A stretch of 64,000 bases of DNA from JANMJD01 sp963828405 (GCA_963828405.1 CAWHEG010000031.1:2294001-2358000); one strand, 5' to 3'. Shown: positions 9,555-18,298, counted from the first letter of the stretch. Numbers and translations: made by a program. The notes: generated from the letters alone by a model not told the origin.

Positions 9555-10232
9555 TCAGCTGCCCCAGGGCACGGCCCGTTGCCGCGAGCGCAGCCCGGCC
9601 AGGCCCGGGCGTCGGGCACGCGCCGTGCGCCGAACGGCCAGGATCCACCCGACGACGACGCAGCCGGAGAAGATGAACCACTGCAGCGCGTACGACAGGT
9701 GCGGACCTTGGTCGAGGTCGGGCAGGGCGAGAGGAGTGATGCCTGCTGCGTCGCTCGGGGTCGAGGAGATCAGCTCGACATAGGTCGTCGAACCGCGGCC
9801 GTCGAGCGTCGCCGGCACACGGCGCAGCCGCCCGACGAGCTCGACGTCGTTCTGGAGTACGGCGGGGAGGTCGGCGGTGACCCCGATCGAGCCCCGGTTG
9901 ACGAGGACGTCGAGACCCGACCCGGTGTCGCTGAACGTGGAGATCAGCTGATAGCTGTTGCTCGCGGCGAGTGATTCGGTGTCCCGTCCGAATCTCCCCT
10001 GGAGGGTGACGATGCGCCACTCCACTTGGTCGGGGTCGACGTCCGGCCCGATCCATGCCGGATCGAGTGGTTGCGGCTCGGCGTTGGAGCGCTCGGTCAC
10101 CAACGCGTTGAACGCTCGGCGTTCGTCGAGCCTGTGCAGCTGCCAGACGCCGAGGTTCACCATCAGCCCGGCCACCGCGATCACCGCGAGGGTGAACAGC
10201 AGCCAGCGCGGCTTGAGCAGGAATCGGAACAT
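9555..10232 (-). CDS. SURF1-family cytochrome oxidase assembly protein
   Basis: Membrane protein of the SURF1 family, which helps insert haem a into cytochrome c oxidase. The 225-residue protein has an N-terminal transmembrane helix (WLLFTLAVIAVAGLMVNLGVWQL), with the family's GxWQ-like motif and following RRxFN. An extracytoplasmic domain contains VLVNRGSIG, the characteristic VNRGW-like segment. A second membrane helix near the C-terminus (YALQWFIFSGCVVVGWILA) has the conserved YxxQWF. ATG 10232 is used; GTG 10241 is possible. It converges with the MBL-fold gene. Confidence 0.88.
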   Translation of the reverse strand: MFRFLLKPRWLLFTLAVIAVAGLMVNLGVWQLHRLDERRAFNALVTERSNAEPQPLDPAWIGPDVDPDQVEWRIVTLQGRFGRDTESLAASNSYQLISTFSDTGSGLDVLVNRGSIGVTADLPAVLQNDVELVGRLRRVPATLDGRGSTTYVELISSTPSDAAGITPLALPDLDQGPHLSYALQWFIFSGCVVVGWILAVRRTARARRPGLAGLRSRQRAVPWGS

Positions 10233-10318
10233 CGAGACCACCCAACGTAGCGAACTCGACCCGGGATCGCCACCCGTCGGGTCGGTCACCGGTGATGTGA
10301 CGTGGAACACTGGCGGGC

Positions 10319-10810
10319 GTGGCCGCCGAGCTCCCGGACTTCTCCATTCCCCACCAGGAGAAGATCGACTGGATGGTCGAGACCCACGGGTGGGCGCTGG
10401 AGGCGGTCCAGCCCGATCTCGATGCCACACCGCCGCGGGCCGGCTACGCGTACACGATCGGGTTCCCCGAGGCCTTCGGGTTCCCCGACGTGGTCGTGTT
10501 CGGACTGCAGCCGGTAGCGGCGAACGGACTGCTCGGCCTGGTCGCCGACTGCCTGCGCGGCGGTACCGGGATCCCGCTCGGCGTCGAGGTCGTCGGCCTG
10601 CTCGACGGTGAGCAGCGCTGCGTGTTCGCGCCGATCGATCTCGGGCGGTGGGCCGAGTTGTTCGCCATCGGCGCGGGCTGGCGGCGGGGGGCGCCGTTCG
10701 AGATGGCGCAGCTCCTGTGGCCCGACCGGAACGGCTGGCTGCCCTACGAGGTCGGCTACAGCCCGGCGATGACCTTCGCTCAGCCGGTGATCGGTGAACT
10801 GACCGGCTGA
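10319..10810 (+). CDS. DUF4262 domain protein
   Basis: A 163-residue cytosolic protein with no signal peptide or membrane helix. The segment GYAYTIGFPEAFGFPDVVVFGLQ matches the start of the DUF4262 family, in which proteins of 150-180 residues are common in actinobacteria. The function of the family is not known. GTG 10319 is about 90 bases from the divergent surf1 start, so the two share a short intergenic promoter region. Confidence 0.75.
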   Translation: MAAELPDFSIPHQEKIDWMVETHGWALEAVQPDLDATPPRAGYAYTIGFPEAFGFPDVVVFGLQPVAANGLLGLVADCLRGGTGIPLGVEVVGLLDGEQRCVFAPIDLGRWAELFAIGAGWRRGAPFEMAQLLWPDRNGWLPYEVGYSPAMTFAQPVIGELTG

Positions 10811-10843
10811 GCGGGCGGAGCAGGCGCCACTCGGTGAGCGGCG

Positions 10844-12091
10844 TCAGCCCCCGGCCGGCCGGAACTGCGGCGCCCGCGGCGGAACCGGGCGGTCCTCCAT
10901 CGCCCAGCCGGCGCCGTGTTCGCCGAGCAGGTCGAGGAAGGCGTCGGCGTCGAACGCCTCGGGTCCGAGGACCCCGGACCCCTGCCACTGCCCCGACGCG
11001 ATGAGTTCCAGGGCGATGACCGGGTTGACCGCCGTCTGCCAGACCACGGCCTGATGGCCGAACTCGGCCATCGTCCAGCCGTTGTCGACGACGTGGTAGA
11101 GGTAGGTGGAGCGCGCCGTCCCGTCCTTGCCGATGCCCTCGACGAAGGTCCCGGCGCACGTCAGTCCACGCATGTTGCCGCCGAGTTCCGCGGGATTGGG
11201 CAGGCAGGCAGCCACGACGTCGCGGGGTGACACCTCGTGACCGTGAACCCTCACGGGCCGGGTGGAGTCGAGTCCGAGCTTGTGCAGGGTACGCAGGATG
11301 TCGATGAACTCGTCGCCCAGGCCGTACTTGAACGTGACACGCCCGACGTCCAGCCAGCGCGGCATCAGCACGACCTCCTCGTGCTCGACGTTGACGCAGC
11401 TCAACGGACCGATCCCGGCAGGGAAGTCGAACACCTCGGGCTCGCTGAACGGAGCTGTCGTGAACCAGCCGCGATCGCGCTCCCAGATGATCGGGGGGTT
11501 GAGGCATTCCTCGATCGTCGTCCAGATCGAGAAGGTCGGGGCGAACGACTCGCCGGCGATCACCAGGTTCGAGCCGTCGCGCACCCCGATGGTGTCGATC
11601 GTGCCGAAGAGGTGATCGCTGGCGTAGCGGGCGAACACGTCGGAGAGTCCCGGCTCGACGCCCATGGCGACCAGTGCCAGGCGGCCGCGTGCGGCCCACT
11701 CCGCCGAGGCGGCGAACTGGGCCTCGCCGAGCATCACGCCGACTTCCTCGTGGGGCCGCTGGGGGTGAGGCCGTGACAGGTGCATCGCCATGTCGATGTA
11801 GTCCACGCCGGCGGCGAACGCCCCCTCGAAGATCGGTGGGTTGAACCTCGGATCGCAGGCGTTGACGACGATGTCGAGCCGGTTCTGCCGGATCAGCTCG
11901 ACGAGGTCGATGACATCGGTGGCGTCGACACGGGTGGCAAGGACGCGCGGGTCGTGGGCTCGTGCCGCGGCCCGTTCCGCGCGACCGGCGTCGATGTCGG
12001 CGATCAGCAGTTCCTCGAAGAACCCCCGTCGAGCGGCGATCGAGGCGATCGCCGAACCCACCCCGCCGGCGCCGATCACTCCGATGCGCAT
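10844..12091 (-). CDS. Saccharopine dehydrogenase-like NAD(P) oxidoreductase
   Basis: A 415-residue protein with an N-terminal Rossmann fold (MRIGVIGAGGVGSAIASIAARRG) and an acidic LLIADIDAGRAE at the end of the second strand, which favours NAD(H). VNACDPRFNPP and VDYIDMAMHLSRP fit the saccharopine dehydrogenase / carboxynorspermidine synthase superfamily (Lys9-like). GVEPGLSDVFARYA and the C-terminal ALELIASGQW are also typical. It may act on an amino acid or polyamine conjugate; no neighbouring lysine or polyamine gene supports one choice. It ends close to the DUF4262 gene, converging with it. Confidence 0.82.
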   Translation of the reverse strand: MRIGVIGAGGVGSAIASIAARRGFFEELLIADIDAGRAERAAARAHDPRVLATRVDATDVIDLVELIRQNRLDIVVNACDPRFNPPIFEGAFAAGVDYIDMAMHLSRPHPQRPHEEVGVMLGEAQFAASAEWAARGRLALVAMGVEPGLSDVFARYASDHLFGTIDTIGVRDGSNLVIAGESFAPTFSIWTTIEECLNPPIIWERDRGWFTTAPFSEPEVFDFPAGIGPLSCVNVEHEEVVLMPRWLDVGRVTFKYGLGDEFIDILRTLHKLGLDSTRPVRVHGHEVSPRDVVAACLPNPAELGGNMRGLTCAGTFVEGIGKDGTARSTYLYHVVDNGWTMAEFGHQAVVWQTAVNPVIALELIASGQWQGSGVLGPEAFDADAFLDLLGEHGAGWAMEDRPVPPRAPQFRPAGG

Positions 12092-12183
12092 CGCGCGAGC
12101 GTAGCCCCGGGGGTCACCGCCTGCGCGTCATCCGTCCCGGAACGTCACTCCCAGCGGTCGCCGGTGGTGGGATGGCTTCGGTG

Positions 12184-12711
12184 TCAGATCCCGAAGGCTC
12201 GGCGTGAGGCCCCAACCGACGCGAGCGCCGAGATCCGCCTGGCCAGGTAGGGCGAGAAGTAGCCGCGGTACCGGCGCTGCAGATCGGGGTCCATCCAGTC
12301 GCGACCGGTCACCTTCCCGCGGCAACGGTCGGAGCGGCAGGCGCACTCGAACTCGTCGTAGCTGCTGGCGTCGCTCATCGCGTAGTCGAAGGTGATCTCC
12401 TCACCGGCGGCGATGTCGCGGCGGGCGACGATCACGTTGGTGCCGAGCATGCCGCCGTTGGGGTCGCAGGAGTGGTTGATGCGGTCGCCGCTGGTGCCGA
12501 AGGGGGCGACCAGGTACAGCTCGTCGTCGATCTGGATCGACATGCCCTGGGCGGCGGCATCGAGTTCGTCGAACCGGGCCCGATCGGCCACCCAGCCCCC
12601 GAACGCGGCGACTGTCTCGCCGGCCTCGATCGTCTCGACGGCGAAGCTGCCGTAGCCGGCTCCGGGCGCCGGGCGGACTTCCGCCTTGCGGGTCAGATAG
12701 CTGCAGTACAT
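12184..12711 (-). CDS. SET-domain protein lysine methyltransferase-like
   Basis: A 175-residue protein that is almost entirely a SET domain plus post-SET. GAGYGSFAVETIEAGE is the N-terminal strand motif. RINHSCDPNGGM is the signature NHSCxPN that forms part of the SAM pocket, and GEEITFDYAM carries the catalytic Tyr. ECACRSDRCRGKVTG is the CxCx4CxG zinc-binding post-SET. The family methylates protein lysines in eukaryotes; compact bacterial copies are known, but their targets are mostly unknown. ATG 12711 is used. A short inverted repeat lies upstream at 12794-12809. Confidence 0.88.
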   Translation of the reverse strand: MYCSYLTRKAEVRPAPGAGYGSFAVETIEAGETVAAFGGWVADRARFDELDAAAQGMSIQIDDELYLVAPFGTSGDRINHSCDPNGGMLGTNVIVARRDIAAGEEITFDYAMSDASSYDEFECACRSDRCRGKVTGRDWMDPDLQRRYRGYFSPYLARRISALASVGASRRAFGI

Positions 12712-12793
12712 CGTGTCCCTCCCGATGACTCGGTGAGCCGTTTCCGGCCATAGAGCATGGCCGCTGACGGCGGATTCGTCTACTCACTGATCG

Positions 12794-12809
12794 GTCAGTC
12801 GGAACTGAC
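12794..12809. promoter_or_regulatory. Short inverted repeat upstream of the SET gene
   Basis: GTCAGT-CGGA-ACTGAC is a perfect 6-bp inverted repeat, with further TCAGTCAGT copies at about 12817. It lies about 85 bases upstream of the minus-strand SET gene and before the metX leader. It could be a repressor operator; no regulator is identified. Confidence 0.3.
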
Positions 12810-12919
12810 GGAGTCATCAGTCAGTCCTGGCGGGCGCGCCCGCATGCCGGCGGAGGGGTCCGTCGGGGCTGGTCCGCGTGTCTTGGCGAACCCCTGGTGC
12901 GCTGGTAGCGTTGGCGTTG

Positions 12920-13040
12920 CATCACGAGCGGCCCACCCAGGTGAGCCCGGCAACCTGGGTGGAAGCCCCAAGGTGCCTCCCGCCCACGGGCGGGGATGTG
13001 GCCACCGGCTGCGGTGGCAACGAAGGCTTCCCTCGTGATG
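12920..13040 (+). ncRNA. SAM riboswitch (SAM-I clan, SAM-IV-like) upstream of metX
   Basis: The leader is closed by a perfect 9-bp stem, CATCACGAG (12920-12928) with CTCGTGATG (13032-13040). Inside, CCCAGGTGAGCCCGGCAACCTGGG forms the P2 hairpin with the GAGCCCGGCAACC internal-loop signature of SAM-I-type aptamers. AAGGTGCC and a GC-rich CCCGCCC-GGGCGGG hairpin follow, as in the P3 region. It ends 50 bases before metX, so SAM binding would shut off methionine synthesis, probably by hiding the ribosome site. Assignment to SAM-IV versus the SAM-I/IV variant needs a covariance-model search. Confidence 0.82.
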
Positions 13041-13090
13041 GGCCAACCGTGCCGGATCTCCGGCGACGACCGAACGCGAGAGGAGTGATG

Positions 13091-14290
13091 ATGAGCGGTC
13101 CGATCCAGCGACGGAACAGGCAGCCCTACCCCGTGAGCGGGGCGTGGATGCCCGGCATGCCGGTCGGCCATCGGCGCACGCACACCATCGCCGCCGAACG
13201 ACCGCTCGCTCTCGATGGCGGCGGGGCGCTGCGCCAGGTCGACATCGCCTACGAGACCTGGGGTGAGCTCGACGCCTCCGGATCGAACGCCGTGCTCATC
13301 TGCCACGCGTGGACCGGCGACTCGCATCTCGCCGGTTCGATCTGCTCGGGCCACCCGACCTCGGGCTGGTGGGAGGGAGTCGTCGGGCCTGGCCTGGCGA
13401 TCGACACCGAGAAGTGGTTCGTGGTCGGCGTCAACGTGCTCGGGGGGTGCATGGGATCGACCGGCCCGGCCTCGCCGCACCCCGCCGACGCCCGGCCGTA
13501 CGGATCACGCTTCCCGGTCGTGACGATTCGCGACATGGTCCGCTGCCAGGCCAGGTTGGCCGACCATCTCGGCGTCCGCGTCTGGCATTCGGTGGTGGGC
13601 GGCTCGATGGGCGGGATGCAGGTGCTCGAGTGGGCGATCACCTATCCCGACCGGGTCCGCTCGATCGTGCCCATCGCCACGTGCGCCCAGTCGAGTGCCC
13701 AGCAGATCGCCTGGGGCGCCATCGGCCGCCGGGCGATCGCCCTCGACCCCAAGTGGCGGGGCGGCGATTACTACGACGCGGAACCCGACGACGGTCCCCA
13801 CGAGGGTCTCGCCGTGGCGCGGATGGTCGCCCAGGTGACGTTCCGCAGCGACAACGTCTTCGCCGACCGGTTCGGGCGCGAGCTGGCCGACGGGGCGACG
13901 CTGCGTGACGGGCTCGACCTCTGGCAGCGCTTCGAGGTCGAGCGCTACCTCGACCATCACGGTGAGAAGCTCGTGCGGCGGTTCGACGCCAACAGCTACC
14001 TGCTGATCGGCAAGGCAATGGATCTGCACGACGTGGGACGGGGCCGGGGCGGGCTGGAGGCGGCGATGGCCCGGATCAGGGTGCCGACCCTCACGATGGG
14101 CATCTGGAGCGACATGCTCTACCCCTCGTACCAGCAGCGGGAGATCCGCGACCTGCTGGTCGGGCGCGGCACACCGTGCGAGTACGTCGAGATCGATTCA
14201 CCCCACGGTCACGACGCCTTCCTGCTCGATCTCGACCAGGTCGGCGCCCCGATCGGTGCCTTTCTCGACGAGGTTTCGAAACATGACTGA
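13091..14290 (+). CDS. metX: Homoserine O-acetyltransferase MetX
   Basis: Acetyl-CoA-dependent acylation of homoserine, the entry step of methionine synthesis by direct sulfhydrylation. The alpha/beta-hydrolase has its nucleophile Ser in VVGGSMGGMQVLEW (about residue 172), the Asp in GIWSDMLYPSYQQ and the His in SPHGHDAFLLD. LGGCMGSTGP is another family motif. I chose ATG 13091 because AGGAG ends five bases before it; ATG 13088 and GTG 13085 are alternatives. Length 399 is normal. It follows a SAM riboswitch and overlaps the next gene by 8 bases, marking a two-gene methionine operon. Confidence 0.93.
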   Translation: MSGPIQRRNRQPYPVSGAWMPGMPVGHRRTHTIAAERPLALDGGGALRQVDIAYETWGELDASGSNAVLICHAWTGDSHLAGSICSGHPTSGWWEGVVGPGLAIDTEKWFVVGVNVLGGCMGSTGPASPHPADARPYGSRFPVVTIRDMVRCQARLADHLGVRVWHSVVGGSMGGMQVLEWAITYPDRVRSIVPIATCAQSSAQQIAWGAIGRRAIALDPKWRGGDYYDAEPDDGPHEGLAVARMVAQVTFRSDNVFADRFGRELADGATLRDGLDLWQRFEVERYLDHHGEKLVRRFDANSYLLIGKAMDLHDVGRGRGGLEAAMARIRVPTLTMGIWSDMLYPSYQQREIRDLLVGRGTPCEYVEIDSPHGHDAFLLDLDQVGAPIGAFLDEVSKHD

Positions 14291-15470
14291 TCCCGAACTA
14301 CACGCCGACACGATCGCCATCACCTCCGGTCGGGCGGCGAACGGCCGGTCGCTGGCCGCGCCGATCTGGGCCTCGACAGTCTGGGAGACCCCGTCGCTCG
14401 ACGACGCCCGGCGGCGCTCGGGCTCGACCCGGCCCGCCGAGTTCTACGGGCGGTACGCCAATCCGACGGTCAACGCCTTCGAGGATGCGATGGCCGCGCT
14501 CGAGGGTGCCGAGGCGGCCATCGCCTTCGGGTCGGGGATGGGTGCGATCGCCACGGTGGTCTTCGCCCTGTGCTCTCCCGGCGATCACGTGGTCGCCCAA
14601 CGCCAGCTGTACTCGGGGACCCAGCTGTTCCTCCAGGGCCCGTGTGCCCGGATGGGGATCGAGGTGACCTGGGTCGACGGTCACGAGCCCGGAGCGTTCG
14701 CCGCCGCGGTGCGCCCGGGACGGACGATGCTGGTGATCGCCGAGACGCCGGCGAACCCGCAGCTGTCGCTCGTCGATCTCGACGAGATCGGCGCGATCCA
14801 CGGGCCGTTCACGATGGTCGATTCGACCTTCGCCACGCCGATCCTGCAGCAACCGCTGCGCCACGGCGTCTCGCTCGTCGTCCACTCGGCGACGAAGGGC
14901 ATCGCCGGGCACAACGACGCGATGCTCGGGGTGGTGGCCGGTGAGAAGGAGCTCGTCGACGACATCTGGCGCTACGGCGTGCTCCATGGGGCAACGGCCT
15001 CGCCCCACGACGCGCACAACGGCCTGCGCGGCATCCGCACCCTGGCCGTGCGCGTCGAGCGGGGGTCGGCGACGGCACTGCGGCTGGCCGGGTTCCTGGC
15101 CGCGCACCCGTCGGTGGACGTGGTGAACTACCCCGGTCTGGACTCGCATCCGCAGCGTGACCTGGCCAAACGGCAGATGTCGGATGGCGGGGCGGTGCTC
15201 AGCTTCGACCTCGCCGGCGGACTCGCCGCCGGGCGGCGCTTCGTCGAGGCCGTCCGCATCGCCCGCCTGGCCACCTCGCTCGGGGGCCCCGAGACGCTGG
15301 TGTGCAGCCCGGCCAACTCGACCCACGTCGGGCTGACCGCCGACGAGTTCGCCCGGGCCGGCATCACCCCCGGGCTGGTGCGGGTCTCGGTCGGTCTCGA
15401 GCACCCCGACGATCTACTCGTCGACTTCGCCCGGGCGCTCGACGCCGTCGGCGGGCTGAGCGACGAGTGA
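14283..15470 (+). CDS. PLP-dependent O-acetylhomoserine sulfhydrylase / cystathionine gamma-synthase family
   Basis: Fold-type I PLP enzyme of 395 residues in the Cys/Met metabolism family. The Schiff-base Lys is about residue 205 in HSATKGIAGHNDAM. FGRYANPT-like YGRYANPTVNAFE binds the neighbouring subunit's PLP phosphate, and FGSGMGAIA is the phosphate-binding loop. DSTFATPILQQPL contains the PLP-stacking Asp. Being coupled to metX (8-base overlap, same riboswitch), it most likely uses O-acetylhomoserine with sulfide to make homocysteine, although a cystathionine gamma-synthase role with cysteine is possible from sequence alone. Confidence 0.87.
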   Translation: MTDPELHADTIAITSGRAANGRSLAAPIWASTVWETPSLDDARRRSGSTRPAEFYGRYANPTVNAFEDAMAALEGAEAAIAFGSGMGAIATVVFALCSPGDHVVAQRQLYSGTQLFLQGPCARMGIEVTWVDGHEPGAFAAAVRPGRTMLVIAETPANPQLSLVDLDEIGAIHGPFTMVDSTFATPILQQPLRHGVSLVVHSATKGIAGHNDAMLGVVAGEKELVDDIWRYGVLHGATASPHDAHNGLRGIRTLAVRVERGSATALRLAGFLAAHPSVDVVNYPGLDSHPQRDLAKRQMSDGGAVLSFDLAGGLAAGRRFVEAVRIARLATSLGGPETLVCSPANSTHVGLTADEFARAGITPGLVRVSVGLEHPDDLLVDFARALDAVGGLSDE

Positions 15471-15878
15471 GTCGAGCACGGCAACGGCAGGCGAGGACGC
15501 GGGGATCGACAACAGATGGAGTGGTTCGCCGCCGAGCAGGAACGTCACACGCCGTGCCGGGGGATTGGCGCCCCGGCCGAGCACCCGTCGGCCGTCGATG
15601 GCCCGAGAGCCGTACGACGGTCCCCGGATCCTCAGTCTGACCCGCCCGCCGGCGACCACCGCGCGGGCGTTGCGCCAGCGTCCCTCGGCCAAGGTCTGGC
15701 GATGCCCGACGGGTGAACCCCCTGCGCCGGGAAGCCGGACGGCCTGGATCCGGCAGGTGAAGGCACGGCCGTCCCTGGCCACCCAGTGGGGATCGATCAG
15801 CCGGGCCACCCAGACCAGGCCGGCGATCGCCGCCACGGCCCCGGCGGTCCAGAGCACATCGGTGATGCCTGCCAGCAT
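15414..15878 (-). CDS. Small membrane-anchored protein of unknown function
   Basis: A protein of about 154 residues starting at MLAGITDVLWTAGAV, with one N-terminal hydrophobic helix (LWTAGAVAAIAGLVWVARL). A positively charged, Gly/Arg-rich domain follows, containing GHRQTLAEGRWRNARAVV and RVRLRIRGPSYGSR. The layout resembles actinobacterial DUF2550-type proteins, but I would not assign the family firmly. Its 3' end overlaps the 3' end of the sulfhydrylase gene on the other strand by 57 bases. An upstream ATG at 15914 would add 12 residues. Confidence 0.55.
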   Translation of the reverse strand: MLAGITDVLWTAGAVAAIAGLVWVARLIDPHWVARDGRAFTCRIQAVRLPGAGGSPVGHRQTLAEGRWRNARAVVAGGRVRLRIRGPSYGSRAIDGRRVLGRGANPPARRVTFLLGGEPLHLLSIPASSPAVAVLDSLVAQPADGVERPGEVDE

Positions 15879-16021
15879 CGGATCAGCTTCTCGCGTCCGG
15901 GCCGGGACCGCCACACCGGGTCCGTCACACCGGGACCGTCACACCGGGTCCGCCGCTGCGGCCGTCGTACGAGGTGCTCGTGCCCTGTCCGCGAGGTCTC
16001 GGCGTGAGAGGATCACTCCTC

Positions 16022-16744
16022 GTGGTTCGTCTTCCCGCTGTCCATCAAGCGCTCGGCGCCGTCATCGGGCCGATCGACGACGTGTCGGCGACCCGCCGGA
16101 TCCAGCTGATCGTCGCCGTGCTGGCCACCGCTGGTCTGCTGCTCGTCGTGCTCACCGTGTGGTTCTGGCGGGTGACGCGACCGACGCCCGACGTGCTCGG
16201 CCCGCTCGACGCGATGAGCAGGCGCCGCTTCTGGCGCAGTGACCCGAACACCCGCCGACGGGTGCTCGACGAGGCGCGGCCCGACGGCGCGGCGGCGATT
16301 CCCGAGACCAAACCGCCGCCCGTCGACCTCGCCGCGTTGGCCGCCGCCCGCCCGTTGCCCTCCTTCGACGACCACGGTGGGTTCGGTGACCTGGTCGAGG
16401 CGTCGGTCGCCGGCGAGCGGGCCGATGATCGCCGGCCGTTCGGCCCGCCGAACGGAGCCGATCCCGTCCGTCCGCTGGGTAACGCGCTGCCGGTGAGTCC
16501 GGTGACGCTGTTCGATCGGGCGGATCACACCGACGCGGCGATCCGTTTCCCGTCGTTCGACTCCGTCCCGTCCGTCGAGCCTGGGGCGGTCCCCGCCGTC
16601 GAGCTTCCCGACAATCCCAAGGAGCTGGCGTTCCGGCCGTTCGGGTTGTCGTCGTCGGCCTCCCGCACGTCGTTCCCGCCGCCGTCGGCGGATGGTCTCG
16701 TCGACACGTCGATGGAACCCATCGACGTTCCCGATCCGGAATAG
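16022..16744 (+). CDS. Single-pass membrane protein, Pro-rich, unknown function
   Basis: About 240 residues with one transmembrane helix near residues 22-44 (IQLIVAVLATAGLLLVVLTVWFW). A long, low-complexity, proline- and acid-rich cytosolic tail follows, with repeated FP, PP and SF pairs. I recognise no catalytic motif or named family. GTG 16022 is chosen since GAGAGG lies upstream; GTG 16004 is an alternative. It diverges from the small membrane gene at 15878 and lies about 45 bases before the next small gene. Confidence 0.5.
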   Translation: MVRLPAVHQALGAVIGPIDDVSATRRIQLIVAVLATAGLLLVVLTVWFWRVTRPTPDVLGPLDAMSRRRFWRSDPNTRRRVLDEARPDGAAAIPETKPPPVDLAALAAARPLPSFDDHGGFGDLVEASVAGERADDRRPFGPPNGADPVRPLGNALPVSPVTLFDRADHTDAAIRFPSFDSVPSVEPGAVPAVELPDNPKELAFRPFGLSSSASRTSFPPPSADGLVDTSMEPIDVPDPE

Positions 16745-16789
16745 CCGCAAGACCGCCCTGCGTGGTCCGGCAATCTGTACCTTGGGGAC

Positions 16790-17020
16790 ATGCCAGATGG
16801 CCTCGACATCGATGCGATGATCGCCCGGTTCCGCGACCGGGCCGCCGCCGTCAAGCACCGCCCGCTGCCCCCGGTCGGTGGTGACGAACGTCAGCAGTTC
16901 ATCCGCCAGGCGCAGACAGACTTCCGTGACTTTGCCATCATCGGCGACGCGAGGGGCGAGATCGTCGACGGCGTGCTGACATTGAGGGTCGACCTCCGGC
17001 CGCCGGATGCCCGCACATGA
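16790..17020 (+). CDS. Small conserved-looking protein, unknown
   Basis: A 76-residue soluble protein with a helical, charged N-terminal half (IDAMIARFRDRAAAVKHR) and a short strand-rich end (GEIVDGVLTLRVDLRPPD). No family is recognised. Its stop overlaps the start of the EamA transporter gene (ATGATG at 17017), so the two are probably translated together. Confidence 0.6.
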   Translation: MPDGLDIDAMIARFRDRAAAVKHRPLPPVGGDERQQFIRQAQTDFRDFAIIGDARGEIVDGVLTLRVDLRPPDART

Positions 17021-17940
17021 TGGCCGGTGTCCGCCAGATGGCGAGCCACCGGCGCAGTCAGCTGCCGATCACCGCCGCGGCGATCGCCATCGTCGTCTGG
17101 TCGGTCGGTCCGCTGCTCGTGCGCGGGATGGGAACGTCCTACCCGACCGTGGTGTTCTTCCGCCTGCTCACGGCCGCGCCGGTCATGCTACTGATGTCGC
17201 ACCTGACGGGCGGACGGGTGAGTGTGGCGTTGATGCGGCGCTCGTTCCTGCCCAGTGTGCTGTTCACTCTGACCATCACGACGAGTTTCGCCTCGTTCAC
17301 CTACACCTCGATCGCCAACGCCACGCTGATCGGTGCGCTCACGCCAGCCGTCGTCCTGCTCGTATCGGGCCGCGTGGCCGGTGAGCACCACACCCGTCTC
17401 CAGGTGGTATGCGCCCTGGTCGGGTTCGGCGGGATCGCCGTCGTCGTGATGGGATCGGGCGCCGGCAGCGGCGCCTCGATGAAGGGCGACGTGTTCGCCC
17501 TGGTGAATCTGTTCCTGTGGAGCATCTACCTCTTCCAGGTGAAACGGGTGCGGGGCGAGGGCGTGCACGCCGGCGCGTACGTGGCGACCGTCTTCCTCTG
17601 GAGCCTGATCCTGTGCACGCCGTGGGTGTTGGTCGTGTCCCACGACCTCGGCGCGGTGCACGGGACCGACTGGCTGCTGTTGGTGGGCATGGTCGTCGGG
17701 CCCGGCGTTCTCGGCCACGGCCTGATGACCTGGGCCCAGCGTGAGGTGGACGTCAACGTCGTGGCGCTGCTCGGGCTCGCCTCGCCCGTGTTGTCGACGA
17801 TCCTCGCCTGGTGGGTGTTCGACCAACGCCTCAACCCGGTGCAGACGTTGGGCGCAACGGTGGTCTTCGCGTCTCTCGTCGTGCTCCTGCGTGAGCAGAT
17901 GCAGCTCGCCACGGAGAACGCCGTGGTCACCGAGGCCTAG
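17017..17940 (+). CDS. EamA/DMT-superfamily transporter
   Basis: A 307-residue integral membrane protein with about ten hydrophobic helices in two repeated five-helix halves, the layout of EamA (RhaT/YdcZ-type) drug/metabolite transporters. Typical features are IANATLIGALTPAVVLLVSG at the end of the first half and VVALLGLASPVLSTILAWWVF in the second. Substrate unknown; relatives export amino acids or other small metabolites. It is coupled to the 76-residue gene and is the last ordinary chromosomal gene before the tRNA that borders the mobile element. Confidence 0.88.
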   Translation: MMAGVRQMASHRRSQLPITAAAIAIVVWSVGPLLVRGMGTSYPTVVFFRLLTAAPVMLLMSHLTGGRVSVALMRRSFLPSVLFTLTITTSFASFTYTSIANATLIGALTPAVVLLVSGRVAGEHHTRLQVVCALVGFGGIAVVVMGSGAGSGASMKGDVFALVNLFLWSIYLFQVKRVRGEGVHAGAYVATVFLWSLILCTPWVLVVSHDLGAVHGTDWLLLVGMVVGPGVLGHGLMTWAQREVDVNVVALLGLASPVLSTILAWWVFDQRLNPVQTLGATVVFASLVVLLREQMQLATENAVVTEA

Positions 17941-17993
17941 CGATTTCGGTTGTCCGGTCCGCCATCGGTCTTGCTATCGTGCGGATCGCAATT

Positions 17994-18069
17994 GCGGACG
18001 TGGCTCAGCTGGTAGAGCATCACCTTGCCAAGGTGAGGGTCGCGAGTTCGAATCTCGTCGTCCGCTCCA
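17994..18069 (+). tRNA. tRNA-Gly (anticodon GCC)
   Basis: The acceptor stem GCGGACG pairs with CGTCCGC (18059-18065), followed by T and an encoded CCA (18067-18069). The D-arm contains GCTCAGCTGGTAGAGC, and the anticodon arm CACCTTGCCAAGGTG exposes GCC. The T-loop GTTCGAATC is intact. The 3' end is the likely attachment site of the integrase gene found 310 bases downstream. Confidence 0.97.
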
Positions 18070-18079
18070 TAGAAATACC

Positions 18080-18118
18080 AGGTCAGCGGTCCTTTCGAGG
18101 GCCGCTGACCTGCTTTTC
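18080..18118 (+). terminator. Rho-independent terminator after tRNA-Gly
   Basis: AGGTCAGCGG (18080-18089) pairs perfectly with CCGCTGACCT (18102-18111) around a short loop and is followed by GCTTTTC. Confidence 0.75.
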
Positions 18119-18298
18119 GCTCTACCGAATCCGGTTTCGTGCCCGCAGCGTGCCCTTTGCCTCGTGGGCAGGTCCATGGACAACCCTCTGAGGGCTCGAA
18201 AATCTGACAGCGGAGCGTGAGATTCCTTGAGACTCCGGTTCGCTGAGTTTGACGCTGCGTAGTCGAATTTGGTCGGAAGTGCCCTCTGACCTGGTCCG

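Noticed and set aside
12878..13090. Longer metX N-terminus from 12878
   Set aside because: It would run through the riboswitch; the AGGAG-spaced ATG at 13091 matches the family start.
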